From Mycobacterium fragae (lineage in GTDB: Bacteria; Actinomycetota; Actinomycetes; Mycobacteriales; Mycobacteriaceae), in NCBI RefSeq assembly GCF_002102185.1, contig NZ_LQOW01000014.1, forward strand, positions 62,001-126,000: a stretch of 64,000 nt of DNA, read 5' to 3'. Each line of letters begins with the position of its first letter. Positions within the stretch are counted from its first letter, which is position 1. Both the position numbers and the translations under genes were made by a program. Of this stretch, positions 45,081 through 55,601 are shown one piece after another. The notes under the pieces were generated by a model. That model did not search any database and was not told the origin of the DNA. It saw nothing but the letters and a program-made list of their open reading frames with translations.

Positions 45081-46400
45081 ACCATAACGGGTTCCGGTGC
45101 GGAGGCCATCGCCACCAACGTCGAAGAGGCCATCTCCACGGGCGCCTTACCGCCCGGCGCCGAGCTACCGCCGATCCGGGAGCTGGCCATGCGGCTCGGC
45201 GTCAATGCCAACACGGTGGCTGCGGCCTACCGGTTGCTGCGCGATCGCGGCGCCGTCGAGACCGCAGGCCGGCGCGGAACCCGGGTGCGGGATCGGCCGG
45301 CGACCACGCCGCGCTCCCTGCGCGGGCTGGCCGTCCCGCCGGGCGCGCGAGATCTTTCCACGGGCAATCCCGATCCGGCTCTGCTGCCGATCGCCGCCGC
45401 CGAACTCTGCGGTGCCGGTACGCGGCGACGCCGGGCCCCGGTGTTGTACGGGGAACCTGCGGTCTCGCCGGAGCTGGCCGACTACGCGGAGGCATCGCTG
45501 CCTGCCGATGGCGTTTCGGCCGAGCACCTCGCGGTGACCGCCGGGGCCCTCGACGGCATCGAGCGCGTGCTGGCTGCGCACCTGCGCCCCGGTGACCGGG
45601 TGGCGGTCGAGGACCCGGGCTGGGCCAACCTGCTGGATCTGCTGGGCGCGCTAGGCTTTTCGGTCGAGCCGGTGCGGGTGGACGACGACGGGCCACTGGT
45701 CGCCGATGTGGCCGGGGCACTGCGACGGGGTGCGCGTGCGCTGGTTGTGACGACGCGTGCCCAGAACCCGACCGGCGCCGCCGTCTCGGCGGGACGGGCC
45801 GGCGAGCTGCGCCGGCTGCTGGCTGACCATGCCGACGTGGTGCTGGTCGAAGACGACCACTGCGCCGGTATCGCGGGCGTCTCGCTGCATACCCTGGCCG
45901 GGTCAACTCGCCACTGGGCGTTCGTGCGCTCGGCATCCAAGGCGTACGGCCCCGACATGAGGCTGGCAATACTCGCCGGCGACCGCCGCACCGCCGAACG
46001 GGTGCAAGGGCGGTTGCGGCTTGGTCCGGGCTGGGTCAGTTACCTACTGCAGGATCTCGCTGTGAGTCTGTGGCGCGACAAGGCGGCAAACCGCTTGGTG
46101 CACAAGGCGCAAGCCGTCTATTCCCGCAACCGCGACCTGCTGCGCTCGGCGCTGGGCGAGCGCGGCATCGTCGCTCATGGTCGCTCCGGCCTCAATGTCT
46201 GGATTCCGGTTCCCGACGAAACGGTGGCAATCACCCGGCTACTCGGCGCGGGCTGGGCTGCGGCGCCGGGGACACGCTTCAGGATCGACACACCGCCAGG
46301 CATGCGGATCACCGTCTCCACCCTCGACGCCGCCGAAATCGACGCGCTCGCCGACGCTGTTGCTGAGGCAATACAGGCTGTCGGGCCTGCCGGCGTGTGA
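45066..46400 (+). CDS. MocR-type regulator (GntR DNA-binding plus aminotransferase domain)
   Basis: A 444-residue fusion: winged helix-turn-helix at about 5-70 (IPPIR-like PIRELAMRLGVNANTVAAAY) and a fold-type-I aminotransferase domain from about 100 onward. The PLP-binding block is VRSASKAYGPDMRLA near 290-304 with the Schiff-base Lys in ASKAYG, and the Asp in LVEDDHCAG near 265. Such proteins use PLP as a sensor rather than for catalysis. GTG start, divergent from an FMN-fold protein and coupled to a class V aminotransferase, so it probably reports on PLP or an amino-acid adduct. Confidence 0.9.
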   Translation: MPVQYTITGSGAEAIATNVEEAISTGALPPGAELPPIRELAMRLGVNANTVAAAYRLLRDRGAVETAGRRGTRVRDRPATTPRSLRGLAVPPGARDLSTGNPDPALLPIAAAELCGAGTRRRRAPVLYGEPAVSPELADYAEASLPADGVSAEHLAVTAGALDGIERVLAAHLRPGDRVAVEDPGWANLLDLLGALGFSVEPVRVDDDGPLVADVAGALRRGARALVVTTRAQNPTGAAVSAGRAGELRRLLADHADVVLVEDDHCAGIAGVSLHTLAGSTRHWAFVRSASKAYGPDMRLAILAGDRRTAERVQGRLRLGPGWVSYLLQDLAVSLWRDKAANRLVHKAQAVYSRNRDLLRSALGERGIVAHGRSGLNVWIPVPDETVAITRLLGAGWAAAPGTRFRIDTPPGMRITVSTLDAAEIDALADAVAEAIQAVGPAGV

Positions 46401-46411
46401 GAGGATGCACC

Positions 46412-47449
46412 GTGTCGCGCGAGGCGTTCGGTGCCGAGTTCATCGGAGCGGAGGGGTTTCTGGATACCCCCACATACGGAGTGCCGCCGCGGTTTGTGGC
46501 CGACGCGCTGCGCGAGGGCGCCGACTGCTGGGAGCAGGGGCGACTGGAGCTGAGCACATTCGACGAACCGATGCGCGCCAGTCGGCGCGCCTACGCGGCA
46601 ATGAACGGGGTCGATGAGGGCCACGTCGTGCTGGGTAACAGCGTCTCGTCGCTGATCGGCCTGGTGGCGTCGTCGATACCGGACCGCAGTCGAGTGGCAA
46701 CGTTTCACGACGAATTCACCAGCGTCACTTTCCCATTCGCAGCCCAAGCGGGCCGGGGTGTCACCATCACCGAGTTGCCGCATGGCCGGCTGGAGGATTC
46801 TGCCGGTGATTTCGATGTAGTGGCTGCCAGCCTGGTGCAATCCGCGGACGGCGCCCTGCTGGACGTGCCGAGCTTGCGCCGGGCGGTCGCGGGGTCGCGA
46901 ACCATCACAGTGATCGACACCAGCCAAGCTCTTGGATGGAAGAACATCGAGCTGCCATGGGTCGACGTCGCAATCGCCGCGAGCTACAAGTGGTTACTCG
47001 GACCGCGTGGCGTGGCGTGGATGTCGTTGAGCAAGCGAATGCAAGACGTGTTGGTACCGCACGGGGCGAATCCCTATGCCGGCCAAGAGCTGTGGTCGTC
47101 ACTGTACGGGTTGCCGTTGCGTTTGGCTTCCGGTGCACGCCGGTTCGACGCTTCACCGGCCTGGTTCAGCGTGCTGGGGGCGGGGATTTCACTGCCGTGG
47201 GTGGCATCGCTGGATCGGTCCGCGGTCGAAGCCCACACGGTAGGGCTGGCGAACCGGCTGCGCTACGAACTCGACTTGCCGCCAGTGGACTCGGCGATCG
47301 TGTCGATTCCGGCGCCGCACGCCGCCGACGCGTTGAGGCGAGCCGGTATCCACGCATCTGTGCGGGCCGGCGCCGTTCGCGTCGGGTTTCACCTCTACAA
47401 CACTGAGGCCGACCTCGACCGGCTCCTCGACGCCTTGGCCAGCGTCTGA
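46412..47449 (+). CDS. Class V aminotransferase (cysteine-desulfurase/kynureninase-like)
   Basis: A 345-residue PLP enzyme of the NifS/kynureninase group. The PLP-lysine block is AASYKWLLGPRGVAWM near 190-205, the Asp pairing with the pyridine is in ITVIDTSQALGWK near 168-180, and RVGFHLYNTEADLDRLLDAL closes the small domain. No cysteine-desulfurase active loop with a Cys is obvious. AGAGGA precedes the GTG at 46412; a GTG at 46397 overlapping the MocR stop is the alternative. The last 55 bases overlap the convergent second MocR gene. The substrate is unknown, but it may make or destroy the MocR signal. Confidence 0.82.
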   Translation: MSREAFGAEFIGAEGFLDTPTYGVPPRFVADALREGADCWEQGRLELSTFDEPMRASRRAYAAMNGVDEGHVVLGNSVSSLIGLVASSIPDRSRVATFHDEFTSVTFPFAAQAGRGVTITELPHGRLEDSAGDFDVVAASLVQSADGALLDVPSLRRAVAGSRTITVIDTSQALGWKNIELPWVDVAIAASYKWLLGPRGVAWMSLSKRMQDVLVPHGANPYAGQELWSSLYGLPLRLASGARRFDASPAWFSVLGAGISLPWVASLDRSAVEAHTVGLANRLRYELDLPPVDSAIVSIPAPHAADALRRAGIHASVRAGAVRVGFHLYNTEADLDRLLDALASV

Positions 47450-48816
47450 ACCCCCGCGATGATCTGCGACTCGGTGAGGTTCGCGTAACCCAGTATCAAG
47501 CCCGGTGGCGCAGCAGTTTCGTCGGCGTAAAACGATGTGAGAGCTTCGACCCTGACCCGCATTTCGGCGGCGCGACGCACGATCGCATCGATCGGATAAC
47601 CGCGAGGGAACTTTACCGTCAGGTGCACACCGGCCGCGGCCCCGAGCACGGTTGCCTGCGGCAGGTATCGACTTATGGCTCCCAGCAAGATGTTTCGTCG
47701 AGTCAAGTAGCGCCGACGCATCTGACGCAAGTGGCGATCGTATCCACCGGAGGCCAGCAGCTGGGCAAACGCGATTTGGTCCATGACCGAATTGCCATAA
47801 TCGGCCAGGTTTTTCAAACCTGTCGCGGTGTCCACCAGCTCAGCTGGCAAAACCATCCAACCCAAGCGCAGGCCAGGCGCAAGGGTCTTACTGGCCGAAC
47901 CCAGATAGATGACACGGTCGGGACCCAAACCCTGCAGTGCGCCGACGGGCGCACGGTCGTATCGGTACTCGGCGTCGTAGTCGTCTTCGATGATGAAACG
48001 TCCGGCGCGCGCCCACTCGAGCAGCGCGGCACGGCGAGCCGCGCTCAGCACCACCCCAGTGGGTGACTGATGGGCCGGCGTGGTCAGTACGCTGCCCGCT
48101 CCGGTTTGTTCGAGCACCCCAACATCGATGCCGTCGTCGTCGACCCGAACCGGGACTGGGGTTATACCGTGGTGCTGCAACACGACTCGATGTACCCAGA
48201 AACCGGGATCTTCCATCGCCAGCGGCAGGCCGCCACGGCGCAGCAAGAGCTGGGCAACCAGGCCGATGCCTTGCGTGACCCCGGAGCACATCACGATGCG
48301 ATCCGGGTCGGCGACCACGCCGCGCGTGCGCCCCAGGTATTCCGACAGTGCCGACCGCAGGCCGGCGATTCCCCGCGCAGCGCCGTAGCCGAATATGTCC
48401 GACGACGCGTGCGATAGACCCTGTCTCAGCGCCCGCAGCCAGATATCGCGCGGGAACCCCGTGAGATCAGGCGTGCCCGAAGCGAAGTCGACGTCGTAGC
48501 GCGGTGGCGCATCGACGTCGGCCTGAGGCGCAGCGGCGGGGATGTCGACCCGAGCGACGCGGGTGCCCGATCCGCGCCGGCTGACCAGAAACCCTTCGGC
48601 GATCAGCTGGCCGTAGGTATCGACGACCAACCTCCGCGAGACGCCCAGGTCGGTCGCGAGTACCCGGGTGGACGGCATCCGAGCACCCGGCGCGAGCCGG
48701 CCGGCGCGGATCGCAGCGCGTAGTGCGTCGGCGAGCTGGCGGTGCAGCGGCTCGGAGCGGCCGCGATCAAGCTGCACCAGCAGCTCCGGACCTGAAGTGG
48801 TACCCAAAACCGTCAT
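47395..48816 (-). CDS. Second MocR/PdxR-type regulator
   Basis: A 473-residue GntR/aminotransferase fusion. The winged helix-turn-helix (PLHRQLADALRAAIRAGRLA and MPSTRVLATDLGVSRRLVVD) covers about 22-75; the PLP domain has EDDYDAEYRY near 275 and the Schiff-base Lys in YLGSASKTLAPGLRLGW near 303-319. It is more PdxR-like than the neighbouring MocR. TAGGCT (48830-48825) lies eight bases before its ATG, and the gene is divergent from a small membrane protein. Its stop falls inside the aminotransferase gene on the other strand. Confidence 0.9.
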   Translation of the reverse strand: MTVLGTTSGPELLVQLDRGRSEPLHRQLADALRAAIRAGRLAPGARMPSTRVLATDLGVSRRLVVDTYGQLIAEGFLVSRRGSGTRVARVDIPAAAPQADVDAPPRYDVDFASGTPDLTGFPRDIWLRALRQGLSHASSDIFGYGAARGIAGLRSALSEYLGRTRGVVADPDRIVMCSGVTQGIGLVAQLLLRRGGLPLAMEDPGFWVHRVVLQHHGITPVPVRVDDDGIDVGVLEQTGAGSVLTTPAHQSPTGVVLSAARRAALLEWARAGRFIIEDDYDAEYRYDRAPVGALQGLGPDRVIYLGSASKTLAPGLRLGWMVLPAELVDTATGLKNLADYGNSVMDQIAFAQLLASGGYDRHLRQMRRRYLTRRNILLGAISRYLPQATVLGAAAGVHLTVKFPRGYPIDAIVRRAAEMRVRVEALTSFYADETAAPPGLILGYANLTESQIIAGVQTLAKASRSRSRSASVL

Positions 48817-48824
48817 AGAATTGG

Positions 48825-48856
48825 AGCCTAACCTGCGGCCAGTCAGCGACTAGTGT
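48825..48856. promoter_or_regulatory. Back-to-back near-leaderless promoters
   Basis: In a 46-bp divergent gap, TAGGCT (48830-48825, minus) lies eight bases from the PdxR-like ATG and TAGTGT (48851-48856, plus) six bases from the membrane-protein ATG at 48863. Confidence 0.5.
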
Positions 48857-48862
48857 TTGACC

Positions 48863-49276
48863 ATGACCACCACGTCTGTGCCCACCCGTTCACGGTTCGT
48901 CATGGCGGTTCTGCTCGCGTTCGGGGTGTACTCGACGCTCATGGGATTGTTCATGCTGGCAGCGCCGGACGTGTTCTTCGAGACCCTCGGGGCGTTCGGT
49001 CCGCGCAACGGCCACTACATCTTCGACAACGCCTCGTTCGAACTGCCGCTTGGCCTGCTGTTGCTCGCCGCGCTGCGATGGCCGGCCTGGCGGGTGCCGG
49101 CCTTGGCGTTCGCGACGCTGCACTGGGCGCTGCACGCCCTCAGCCACATCGTCGACACCGGGCACGCCGACGGCAGGCTGGTCGGTTTGCTCGAGTTCGT
49201 CGGCCTGGCGCTGGGCACCATACTGCTTGCCGTGGCACTGCGGAACTGCATCACCGCGGACAACCGAGGCCGATGA
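48863..49276 (+). CDS. Small four-helix membrane protein
   Basis: A 137-residue integral membrane protein with four predicted helices (FVMAVLLAFGVYSTLMGLFM, ELPLGLLLLAALRWPAW, ALAFATLHWALHALSHIV, LVGLLEFVGLALGTILLAVA). No catalytic motif is visible. The pattern resembles the small DoxX-like or DUF4345-type membrane proteins. It starts six bases after TAGTGT and overlaps the following SRPBCC gene by four bases. Confidence 0.72.
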   Translation: MTTTSVPTRSRFVMAVLLAFGVYSTLMGLFMLAAPDVFFETLGAFGPRNGHYIFDNASFELPLGLLLLAALRWPAWRVPALAFATLHWALHALSHIVDTGHADGRLVGLLEFVGLALGTILLAVALRNCITADNRGR

Positions 49277-49779
49277 TCGGCGACCGTTGGAATGTGACGG
49301 ACGACGAAGTCGGCCGACACTATCCATGCGATGACTTCGTCCGCGCGCCGACTTTGCAGGCGTGGCGCGGAGTCACCGTGCACACAACGCCAGAAGCACT
49401 GTGGCCGTGGGTGGCTCAGATCAGGCTGGCGCCATACTCGTACGACTGGATCGACAACCTCGGGCGTCGATCGCCAATGGAGCTGGCCGGCTTGCCTGAG
49501 CCCGCCGTCGGCGAGGCGTTCACCACCGCTGGAAGGCGTCGATTCGGGCGCATCCTCGCCGTAGACCCGCCTACCCACCTCACCGGCGAGATCATGGGTG
49601 CCTGCATCTCCTATGTCCTTGTGCCGAAAGACCGGACCACCCGGCTGCTGATGAAGGTGACTACCGCCATGAGTCGCTGGTTGGCGCCGTGGCTATCGGT
49701 TGGCGATCTGGTCATGGCTCGCCGGCAGCTGCTCAACCTCAAGCACCTCGCCGAACGAGCCGCGACCAAGCCGCGCTGA
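49273..49779 (+). CDS. SRPBCC-family protein
   Basis: A 168-residue protein with the START-like pattern of actinobacterial SRPBCC proteins: WRGVTVHTTPEALWPWVAQI near 32-51, YDWIDNLGRRSPMELAG, and strands VGEAFTTAGRRRFGRILAVD. It carries a C-terminal positively charged helix (VMARRQLLNLKHLAERAA) that could touch the membrane. ATGA overlap with the upstream membrane protein suggests that they act together in binding or moving a hydrophobic ligand. Confidence 0.75.
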   Translation: MIGDRWNVTDDEVGRHYPCDDFVRAPTLQAWRGVTVHTTPEALWPWVAQIRLAPYSYDWIDNLGRRSPMELAGLPEPAVGEAFTTAGRRRFGRILAVDPPTHLTGEIMGACISYVLVPKDRTTRLLMKVTTAMSRWLAPWLSVGDLVMARRQLLNLKHLAERAATKPR

Positions 49780-49784
49780 GCCCC

Positions 49785-50120
49785 CTACCCCTTGGGCCGC
49801 CACACCCCGAACCGGTTACCCTGCGGGTCCTGCAGATGGGCGAACTCGAGTGGCCCGTTGTCGGTGTAGGGCACCACGACGGTCGCCCCGAGTTCGGACG
49901 CCTTGGTGATGGTCGCCTGCACGTCGTCGACCTGCACATAGAAGATCGCGTACGACCCGCCGCCCATCGCCGTGCTGTCCCACACCCCGCCCTTGTCGCC
50001 GTCGATCATGCGGTAGTCGCCGGACTGATCGATCTGCCAGCCGAACAGTCCGTCGTAGAAAGCACTGGTGGCGCCGGGGTCGGGGGTGCCGATTTCGAAA
50101 TAGTTCACTGCGTTGGCCAT
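49785..50120 (-). CDS. Single-domain VOC (glyoxalase-fold) protein
   Basis: A 111-residue VOC-superfamily protein: MANAVNYFEIGTPDPGATSA, FYDGLFGWQID and FAHLQDPQGNRFGVWRPKG are the hallmark blocks of the YdcJ/PhnB-like and hydroxylase-type small VOC proteins. Only some of the metal-ligand positions have His or Glu (Glu near 9), so a metal-dependent reaction is uncertain. ATG 50120 is chosen with GAAGGG upstream; an ATG nine bases earlier is too close to it. Confidence 0.8.
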   Translation of the reverse strand: MANAVNYFEIGTPDPGATSAFYDGLFGWQIDQSGDYRMIDGDKGGVWDSTAMGGGSYAIFYVQVDDVQATITKASELGATVVVPYTDNGPLEFAHLQDPQGNRFGVWRPKG

Positions 50121-50190
50121 GCTCGTCATCCCTTCGCTGAAGATTGCATTCAACGACAGCAGTGTCGCGCGGGGGTCTGACAAGTTCCGA

Positions 50191-51063
50191 TCAGCCTGAC
50201 GCGTACGGCTGGAAGCTACCGTCGAGCACCTGCAGATGACCGATCGTCCGCCCGGTGACGACATCGGGATTCACCAGTGCCAGCTCCACGGCTGCCTGAG
50301 CGAATTCCTCCGCAGGCGCCACCTCGACGAAGTCGCGGGCGTAGTAGGAAAGGCCCGGCGTCATTATCGGTTTGGACGGCGACAGGGCGTTCACCGCGAT
50401 GTGGTGGCCCTGCAGATCGTAGGCCGCACACCAGGTCAAGTGCTCGAGGGCGGCCTTGGATCCGCCATAGCCGGGCAGCACGCCGCCGCTTCGGTCGGGG
50501 TACGGCCCGTCACCGGGCATCCGCGACGCGATGGAGGTGATGTTGATAACCGAACCCGAGCCCGCCGCAATCATGTCTGGGCAGACCAATTGCATCAGCT
50601 CGTAGGCCGCGAACACGGCGATCTCGAAGTGCCGCCGATACGCAGCCAACGGCGTGCCGAGCACCGGCGGCCAGTCCGGTTTGGCCGCGCCCGACGCCGC
50701 TTTGGCCGGCTTTGTGCGTGCGTCGTCACCAGGCTTAGGCGGGCGGCCGGGTGCTGTGAACGCGGCGTTGTTGACCAGAATTGTGATGGGGCCCAATGCA
50801 TCTCGAGCCTCGCTGACCAGCCGCGCGATATCGTCGCGCTCGAGCAAATCGGCCCGGATGGCGACCGCGCGTCCGCCGGCGGCCTCAATGTCTGCGACGG
50901 TCTGGCCAATGGTGCCGGGAAGCCTTTCGTCCCAGACGTTTTCGGTTCGGCCGACCACGGCTACCGCAGCTCCCTCGGCCGCCAACGCCAAAGCGATCGC
51001 GCGCCCCAATCCGCGGCTGGCGCCAGTGACAATCGCGGCCCCGCCGTCCAGTCGTCGGCTCAT
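50191..51063 (-). CDS. Short-chain dehydrogenase/reductase
   Basis: A 290-residue classical SDR. The NAD(P) loop is VTGASRGLGRAIALALA near 12-28, NNAAF near 98 replaces the usual NNAG, Ser in NITSIASRMPG near 175, and the catalytic YGGSK (Tyr-x3-Lys) near 200. A roughly 30-residue insertion (GRPPKPGDDARTKPAKAAS) follows NNAAF. Its ATG overlaps the TetR stop by four bases, so it is co-transcribed with that repressor, a place where M. tuberculosis has no SDR from memory. Confidence 0.87.
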   Translation of the reverse strand: MSRRLDGGAAIVTGASRGLGRAIALALAAEGAAVAVVGRTENVWDERLPGTIGQTVADIEAAGGRAVAIRADLLERDDIARLVSEARDALGPITILVNNAAFTAPGRPPKPGDDARTKPAKAASGAAKPDWPPVLGTPLAAYRRHFEIAVFAAYELMQLVCPDMIAAGSGSVINITSIASRMPGDGPYPDRSGGVLPGYGGSKAALEHLTWCAAYDLQGHHIAVNALSPSKPIMTPGLSYYARDFVEVAPAEEFAQAAVELALVNPDVVTGRTIGHLQVLDGSFQPYASG

Positions 51064-51679
51064 CCGGCCGACCCTACATCGCGGGTGACACCATGCACGA
51101 CGATGGCGGTGGTCTGATCGACCCAGGAGTCGTCGAGCCGCTCGTCCGGGCGCAGCAGCAACCGCAACAGCGTCGCTCCCCCGATCAGCTCGATCAACCG
51201 GTCGGGGTGCACATCCGGATGCACCTCGCCGCGGTCGACGGCCTCACGCAGCCGCACCCGCACGGCGGTGAACAAATCCGCAAAACGCGACATTACCCGG
51301 GCGTTCAGCGCGGAATCGGCGGTCATGTCGGCGACCAGCCCGGGCAACGCCGCGCGCACCACCGGAGTGGTGAACACGTCGCGCGCCGCCGCGATCATCG
51401 CCCGCACGTCTGCCGCCATGTCCCCGGCCGGCCGCGCCAGCGCCGTGGGAGCCACCGGAAACGCGGCCTCGTGCACCAACTCCGCCTTGCTCGACCACCG
51501 TCGATACAGCGCGGTCTTCGTCGTGCCGGCGCGTTCGGCGACCGCGGCCAGTGTCAGGTTCGAATAGCCGATTTGCACAAGCAGTTCCGAGGTCGCCGAC
51601 AATATGGCAGCGTCGATACGCGGATCCCGGGGGCGCCCGGCACTTGGGGCCTTGTCAACCGCCGAAGGGTCTGATTTCA

Positions 51680-51680
<1 letters not shown>
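51060..51680 (-). CDS. TetR-family regulator, Rv3167c-like
   Basis: A 206-residue TetR protein. The helix-turn-helix spans about 20-65 (DPRIDAAILSATSELLVQIG, then AAVAERAGTTKTALYRRWSSK), with a ligand domain ending LLLRPDERLDDSWVDQT. ATG 51680 is preferred because the upstream region contains the shared divergent promoter. It is divergent from the phosphotransferase gene, as in M. tuberculosis, where Rv3167c has been linked to envelope lipid and phagosome phenotypes. An imperfect inverted repeat covers its start codon. Confidence 0.88.
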
Positions 51681-53982
<2,302 letters not shown>

Positions 53983-53990
53983 CTTAGCGC

Positions 53991-54053
53991 CGCCGAACGT
54001 GGAGTTATTGCACGCAATTAACGGAAAAGCGTGTCATAAGTCCACACTCGGCG
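53991..54053. terminator. Bidirectional hairpin between convergent genes
   Basis: Left arm 53991-54015 and right arm 54029-54053 are 25-nt imperfect complements (about 20 of 25 pairs) around a 13-nt loop, for example CGCCGA pairing with TCGGCG and GCACGC with GCGTGT. It fills the gap between the Rv3169-like stop and the monooxygenase stop. Similar hairpins seem familiar from other mycobacterial intergenic regions, so it may also be a dispersed repeat. Confidence 0.6.
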
Positions 54054-54063
54054 GGCGTTCAGC

Positions 54064-55539
54064 TTAGGCGGATTGCGCTTCGTCGACCTCTACCCGGCCA
54101 AATACCATCTGGTCCTCGATCGGCCGCAACCGGTGGTCGAGCACGTCGCGCAGGAAGTCGTGGCTGACCATCCAGGGCCGGCGGGTGCCCGACTTGGGCA
54201 GCACATCCAACGCCCGCAGCACATAGCCCGCCTGCAGATTCAGCGTCGGCTGCTCGCTCATGTCGGTCTCGTTTAGGTGCGGATAGGCGTGGGTGTAGCC
54301 GTGAGCATTCATGTATTCCAACAGCTTTGCCACCGCACGTGCGGTCATGTCGGCCCCCAGCGTCCAGGACGCATTGACGTAACCGACGCACCACGCCGCG
54401 TTCGGGACGTCCTCGAGCAGGTGCCGCTTGTACACGAAGCGGTCGTGCGGGTTGACCTTTTCGCCGTCGACGCTGAGCGTGATTCCGCCCAGCGCCTGCA
54501 GCTGCAACCCGGTCGCGGTGATGATCACATCGGCATCCAGGTGCCGCCCCGACTTCAGCGCGATGCCGCTGGCGTCCACATGGTCGATGTGGTCTGTGAC
54601 CACCTCGACGGCGCCGTCGGCGATCGCCTTGTACAGGTCGGCGCCCACCAGGAAGCACATCCGCTGATCCCACGGGTTGTACGGCGGCTTGAAATGGGTG
54701 TCGATGTCGTAGCCGGCGGGCAGGTTGCGCTCGGCGATGCGGCGCAGGTGTCGTTTCATCACCTCCGGCGCCCGCCGCGACACCTCCCACAGCAGCACCC
54801 CGACCAGAGCGTTGCGCCAGCGAATGATCCAGTGGGCGACCCTGCGCGGCAACACTTTTCGAATCCCCACAGCAGTCGGTTCTACTTGCGGCGCGGAGAT
54901 CATGTAGGACGGCGTGCGTTGCAGCATCATCACGTGCTCGGCTCGTTCGGCCAGCGACGGGATCAGGCTGACCGCCGTCGCGCCGCTGCCGATCACCACG
55001 CACCGCTTGCCGGTGCAGTCCAGCGACTCCGGCCAGTGTTGCGGGTGCACCACGTCGCCGGCGAAGTTTTCGATCCCCGGAAACGGCGGTTTGTAGGGAT
55101 GGTCGTAGTCGTAATAGCCGGTGCCGAAGAACAGGAACCGGCAGCGGTAGGTCTGATCGGAGCCGTTTTGTTCAGCCCGAATCGTCCAGGTGTCGGTGCC
55201 CGAATCCCAGTCGGCGGACCGGACGTAGGTGTTGAACCGGATGTGCTCGTCGATGTGGTGCTTGGCAGCGGTGTCGGCGAGGTACTGCCAGATGTGCTCG
55301 CCGTCGACGATCATCTCCGGGCGGGTCCACGGCTCCCAGGGGAAACACAGTGTGTAGATGTCGCTGTCCGAACGCACGCCCGGGTAGCGGAACAGGTCCC
55401 AGGTTCCGCCGAGCTGTTCGCGCCGTTCCAGGATGGTGAAGCTCAGCCCCGGGTTGCGCTCCCGGATGCGATACGCGGCGCCGATCCCGGATATCCCGGC
55501 ACCGATGATCACCACGTCGAAGAACGGGTCCGCAGTCAT
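54064..55539 (-). CDS. Flavin-containing (Baeyer-Villiger-type) monooxygenase
   Basis: A 491-residue FAD/NADPH monooxygenase. The FAD loop VVIIGAGISGIGAAYRI is near 9-25, LERREQLGGTWDLFRYPGVR near 36-55, the Baeyer-Villiger signature FAGDVVHPQHWP near 158, and the NADPH loop VIGSGATAVSLIPSLAER near 178. Such enzymes insert oxygen next to a ketone or oxidise N/S. ATG 55539 follows AAAGGAG; the longer frame starting at 55599 runs through the divergent promoter. The family is expanded in mycobacteria (MymA/EtaA-like). It is divergent from aofH. Confidence 0.88.
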   Translation of the reverse strand: MTADPFFDVVIIGAGISGIGAAYRIRERNPGLSFTILERREQLGGTWDLFRYPGVRSDSDIYTLCFPWEPWTRPEMIVDGEHIWQYLADTAAKHHIDEHIRFNTYVRSADWDSGTDTWTIRAEQNGSDQTYRCRFLFFGTGYYDYDHPYKPPFPGIENFAGDVVHPQHWPESLDCTGKRCVVIGSGATAVSLIPSLAERAEHVMMLQRTPSYMISAPQVEPTAVGIRKVLPRRVAHWIIRWRNALVGVLLWEVSRRAPEVMKRHLRRIAERNLPAGYDIDTHFKPPYNPWDQRMCFLVGADLYKAIADGAVEVVTDHIDHVDASGIALKSGRHLDADVIITATGLQLQALGGITLSVDGEKVNPHDRFVYKRHLLEDVPNAAWCVGYVNASWTLGADMTARAVAKLLEYMNAHGYTHAYPHLNETDMSEQPTLNLQAGYVLRALDVLPKSGTRRPWMVSHDFLRDVLDHRLRPIEDQMVFGRVEVDEAQSA

Positions 55540-55601
55540 CGAAAGTCTCCTTTCACCCTCCAGGGTAGGTGCGCAGCCCACGATGGGGTTGACTAACAAG
55601 C

